From JAJKIP01 sp037200685 (GTDB taxonomy: Bacteria; Bacteroidota; Bacteroidia; Chitinophagales; Chitinophagaceae), in NCBI GenBank assembly GCA_037200685.1, contig JBBCIG010000014.1:124001-188000 (forward strand): a stretch of DNA of 64,000 nucleotides, read 5' to 3'. Below, piece by piece: positions 61,684-64,000 of this stretch (positions are counted from its first letter, which is position 1; every line of letters starts with the position of its first letter). The notes under the pieces were generated by a model. It made no database searches. It was not told where the DNA came from and was given only the letters and a program-made list of their open reading frames with translations. Made by a program: the position numbers and the translations under genes.

Positions 61684-63141
61684 ATGAAATATCCTTTAGT
61701 GCAGAACTATATCAATGGCCAATTTGTAAATTCCTCAACAAGCAAAACGATTGATGTTATCTCTCCGGTTAATGGCGAACTGCTTTCCAAAGTACCCGTA
61801 TCAGTTTCCAAAGACCTGGATGAAGCGGTAAAAGCCGCCAAAGCTGCATTCCCCGCGTGGAGCAAAATGCCGATCAAAGAAAGAGTACAGGTTTTCTTTC
61901 GATATAAATATTTATTGGAAAAAAATCTAAAAGAACTCGCAGGCCTGGTACAAGAAGAAAATGGAAAATCCTACGGCGAAGCTGTCGCTGAAATTGAAAA
62001 GAGTATTGAGCTGACGGAGTTCGCCACCTCACTCCCGCAATTAGTAACCGGTGAAGTACTGGAAGTAAGCAGGGGCGTTGAATGCAGAACAGAACATGTA
62101 GCACTTGGCGTTGTTGCTTCTATTGTTCCGTTTAATTTTCCCAGCATGGTCCCCAACTGGACGATGCCCAATGCTATTGCACTTGGTAATTGCATGATCT
62201 TAAAACCGTCGGAAAAAGTACCATTAAGCGCCGGCAGGTTAGCGGAATTATTAAAAGAAGCAGGTTTGCCAGACGGTGTTTTCAATATTGTACATGGCGA
62301 TAAGGAAATAGTAACCGCTATTTGTGATCATCCCGGTATTGAAGCCGTTTCATTTGTTGGTTCTACCAAAGTAGCGAAGATCGTTTATCAAAGGGCTACT
62401 TCTAATTATAAAAGATGCCTTGCATTAGGTGGTGCAAAAAATCATTTAATCGTATTGCCGGATGCAAAACCGGATATGACAGCCCAGAATGTAGTCGCCT
62501 CCATGAGCGGTTGCGCCGGGCAAAGATGTATGGCAGCTTCGGCTATGGTAGGCGTAGACAATGTAGATCATATCATTGATAAGATATGCGAAGAAGCAAG
62601 GAAGATCATACCGGGAGAAAATCTTGGCGCTGTGATCAACAAAGAATCAAAAGAAAGAATTGAAGGCTATATAACTGAAGCAGAAAAACAAGGAGCGAAG
62701 ATTTTAGTGGATGGAAGAAATGCCAAAGTGAAGGGAAAAGAAAACGGAACCTATGTCGGCCCTACGGTCATTGATTTTGTAAAACCAGAAATGTCCGTAG
62801 CAACGGAAGAAATATTCGGGCCTGTCATTTCCATCATGCGGACGAAGACAGTTGACGAAGCATTGGCGATTGAAAATGCAAACCCTTATGGTAATGCCGC
62901 ATCAGTGTTTACACAAAATGGTGGCATGGCACGGTATATTATTGATCACGCCAGCGCCGGTATGATTGGTGTGAACATAGGTGTACCCGTGCCAAGAGAG
63001 CCTTTCTCATTCGGCGGTTGGAACGAAAGCAAGTTTGGCGTTGGCGATATTACAGGAAAGAGTTCTATTGAATTCTGGACAAAACTGAAGAAGAGTACAA
63101 CGAAATGGAACCCGGAAGCGGGAGTGAACTGGATGAGTTAA
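61684..63141 (+). CDS. mmsA: Methylmalonate-semialdehyde dehydrogenase (CoA-acylating)
   Basis: 485 residues. Marks are V-P-F-N-F-P-S-M-V-P-N-W, K-P-S-E-K-V-P, F-V-G-S-T-K-V-A, the MMSDH signature L-G-G-A-K-N-H and catalytic Cys in G-C-A-G-Q-R-C-M-A-A. It converts methylmalonate semialdehyde to propionyl-CoA in valine breakdown. Confidence 0.95.
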   Translation: MKYPLVQNYINGQFVNSSTSKTIDVISPVNGELLSKVPVSVSKDLDEAVKAAKAAFPAWSKMPIKERVQVFFRYKYLLEKNLKELAGLVQEENGKSYGEAVAEIEKSIELTEFATSLPQLVTGEVLEVSRGVECRTEHVALGVVASIVPFNFPSMVPNWTMPNAIALGNCMILKPSEKVPLSAGRLAELLKEAGLPDGVFNIVHGDKEIVTAICDHPGIEAVSFVGSTKVAKIVYQRATSNYKRCLALGGAKNHLIVLPDAKPDMTAQNVVASMSGCAGQRCMAASAMVGVDNVDHIIDKICEEARKIIPGENLGAVINKESKERIEGYITEAEKQGAKILVDGRNAKVKGKENGTYVGPTVIDFVKPEMSVATEEIFGPVISIMRTKTVDEALAIENANPYGNAASVFTQNGGMARYIIDHASAGMIGVNIGVPVPREPFSFGGWNESKFGVGDITGKSSIEFWTKLKKSTTKWNPEAGVNWMS

Positions 63142-63287
63142 GCAGAACCATGATTTATAGGGTAATGAGATTGTGAGGAATTAAATCGATAAATCTGTTA
63201 ATCTACCCAAATCATTGGTTCATGCAGAATAGTTAGATAGAGTCAATTTATTTTAAATTCAACCCCATGAAAAAATGATCCATACTA

Positions 63288-63827
63288 ATGAACAAAGCCA
63301 AACAAAAAACAGCTAAGTATTTACCTGATGAAACAATCATCAGTAAAATATATTTGATACGGAGGCAAAAAGTGATGCTAGATGAAGACCTGGCTGAATT
63401 ATACCAGGTGGAAACCCGAAGATTAAATGAAGCTGTGAAGCGAAATAGCGGCAGGTTTCCAAAGGATTTTATCTTTCGCTTAAATAGCAAAGAATTTGAA
63501 AACTTGAAGTCGCAAAATGCGACATCAAGTTGGGGAGGCAGAAGAAAACTTCCATTAGCTTTTACCGAACAAGGTGTAGCTATGTTATCAGGAGTATTAA
63601 ACAGTGATGTTGCCATAAAGGTTCATATCCAGATCATACGGGTATTCACCAAGATGAAAGAAATGCTCCTGAACAATAAAGATATTTTGCTGAAATTAGA
63701 AAAGATGGAAAAAGACGTGAAAGAAGACAAAGAAGACATTGCAATGATTTTCCAGGCATTGAAACAATTGTTGAATCCACCACAGCCAAAAAGGAAATTA
63801 ATTGGGTTTAACAGGAGTGATGATTAA
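63288..63827 (+). CDS. ORF6N domain protein
   Basis: 179 residues. The ORF6N domain covers residues about 18-110: I-Y-L-I-R-R-Q-K-V-M-L-D-E-D-L-A-E-L-Y, V-K-R-N-S-G-R-F-P-K-D-F and F-T-E-Q-G-V-A-M-L-S-G-V-L. A coiled-coil-like charged helix follows. The domain is DNA-binding, common in phages and as lone chromosomal genes in Bacteroidota. No other phage gene is nearby. Confidence 0.9.
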   Translation: MNKAKQKTAKYLPDETIISKIYLIRRQKVMLDEDLAELYQVETRRLNEAVKRNSGRFPKDFIFRLNSKEFENLKSQNATSSWGGRRKLPLAFTEQGVAMLSGVLNSDVAIKVHIQIIRVFTKMKEMLLNNKDILLKLEKMEKDVKEDKEDIAMIFQALKQLLNPPQPKRKLIGFNRSDD

Positions 63828-63849
63828 TAAAACAAATAGCAGGTTCTAC

Positions 63850-63932
63850 GATAGAATTGCTCAATAGAATTACTGTAGTTGAAGTGTGCGACGCAACAGC
63901 CGATGCCATGAAAAACTGAAGCTGGTAACAAA
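63850..63932 (+). repeat. DR-A dispersed repeat
   Basis: CTACGATAGAATTGCTC, AATAGAATTACTGTAG, TTGAAGTGTGCGACGC, AACAGCCGATG and a diverged end with AGCTGGTAACA. It directly precedes the partial gene at 63942. Confidence 0.8.
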
Positions 63933-63941
63933 AAATAATTT

Positions 63942-64000
63942 ATGAGTACAAAAACTGTTTCAGAAACAAAAGAAATTATTGACAACAACCAGGATCACAC
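63942..64000 (+). CDS. Partial gene at window edge
   Basis: The first 19 codons of a gene cut by the window end: M-S-T-K-T-V-S-E-T-K-E-I-I-D-N-N-Q-D-H. The Lys/Thr/Asn-rich opening and DR-A copy just upstream resemble the acidic disordered protein at 20480. Too short to classify. Confidence 0.4.
   Translation, partial: MSTKTVSETKEIIDNNQDH

Noticed and set aside
63288..63827. Prophage edge
   Set aside because: The ORF6N protein is the only phage-type gene and such genes are common as single chromosomal copies.
1..64000. tRNA, rRNA and riboswitch search by eye
   Set aside because: No cloverleaf, rRNA core or known riboswitch core was recognised; a covariance-model scan would be needed to exclude small RNAs.

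Overview
The window is chromosomal DNA of a Bacteroidota bacterium, most likely Chitinophagaceae or a close relative. Signs of this are the order rpmB-rpmG-DUF4295-ftsY-rimO, the run miaB-sigma54 regulator-lptE-TPR protein-secG-mltG, many short lipoproteins with an x-x-S/A/G-C lipobox, promoter -7 boxes of the form TAnnTTTG, and weak or absent Shine-Dalgarno sequences. No rRNA, tRNA, CRISPR array, transposase or integrase gene was recognised.

Layout. 0-8 kb: small envelope proteins, two paralogous small basic proteins, a TonB-C/GldM-like fusion, an aldo/keto reductase, a DinB protein and a ParE-type toxin-antitoxin locus whose toxin has no normal start codon. 8-13 kb: dnaK, a block of three ~150-bp tandem repeats, a SWIB protein, a methyltransferase and a Tat/CFI-box protein. 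13.7-18.4 kb: a co-directional envelope cluster of ECF sigma factor, anti-sigma-like membrane protein, Spy/CpxP-like protein, YHYH lipoprotein, MORN-repeat lipoprotein, SCO copper chaperone and di-heme peroxidase; this is the best candidate for a little-described system. 18.4-24.3 kb: YjbR, DUF418, and an operon of BASS transporter, secreted RraA-like protein and Tat-exported enolase-superfamily dehydratase. 25-32 kb: translation operon, DUF1345, lpd, pcm. 32-38.4 kb: an M16 protease pair, a PQQ dehydrogenase and a lone FtsX-extracellular-domain lipoprotein. 38-50 kb: phosphohexomutase, DUF2279, DUF2911, a phosphoribosyltransferase, two Fe-S/CCG redox proteins separated by an unrelated four-gene block. 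50-58 kb: the miaB-mltG run, BrkB and a thioredoxin-like protein. 58-64 kb: a secreted repeat protein, a TlpA-like protein, trmH, mmsA and an ORF6N protein.

Two features cut across the window. First, a dispersed non-coding repeat (called DR-A here), with a core near GTGCGACGCAACAGGCGATG and a mosaic of hairpin modules, occurs about twelve times, often at gene starts; in two genes its sequence is fused in frame to a signal peptide. Second, about 17 genes, including dnaK, lpd and the ECF sigma gene, carry single-base indels, nearly all between 9.8 and 44 kb. The simplest reading is residual long-read assembly error rather than gene decay, so disrupted genes are annotated here over their reconstructed full span.
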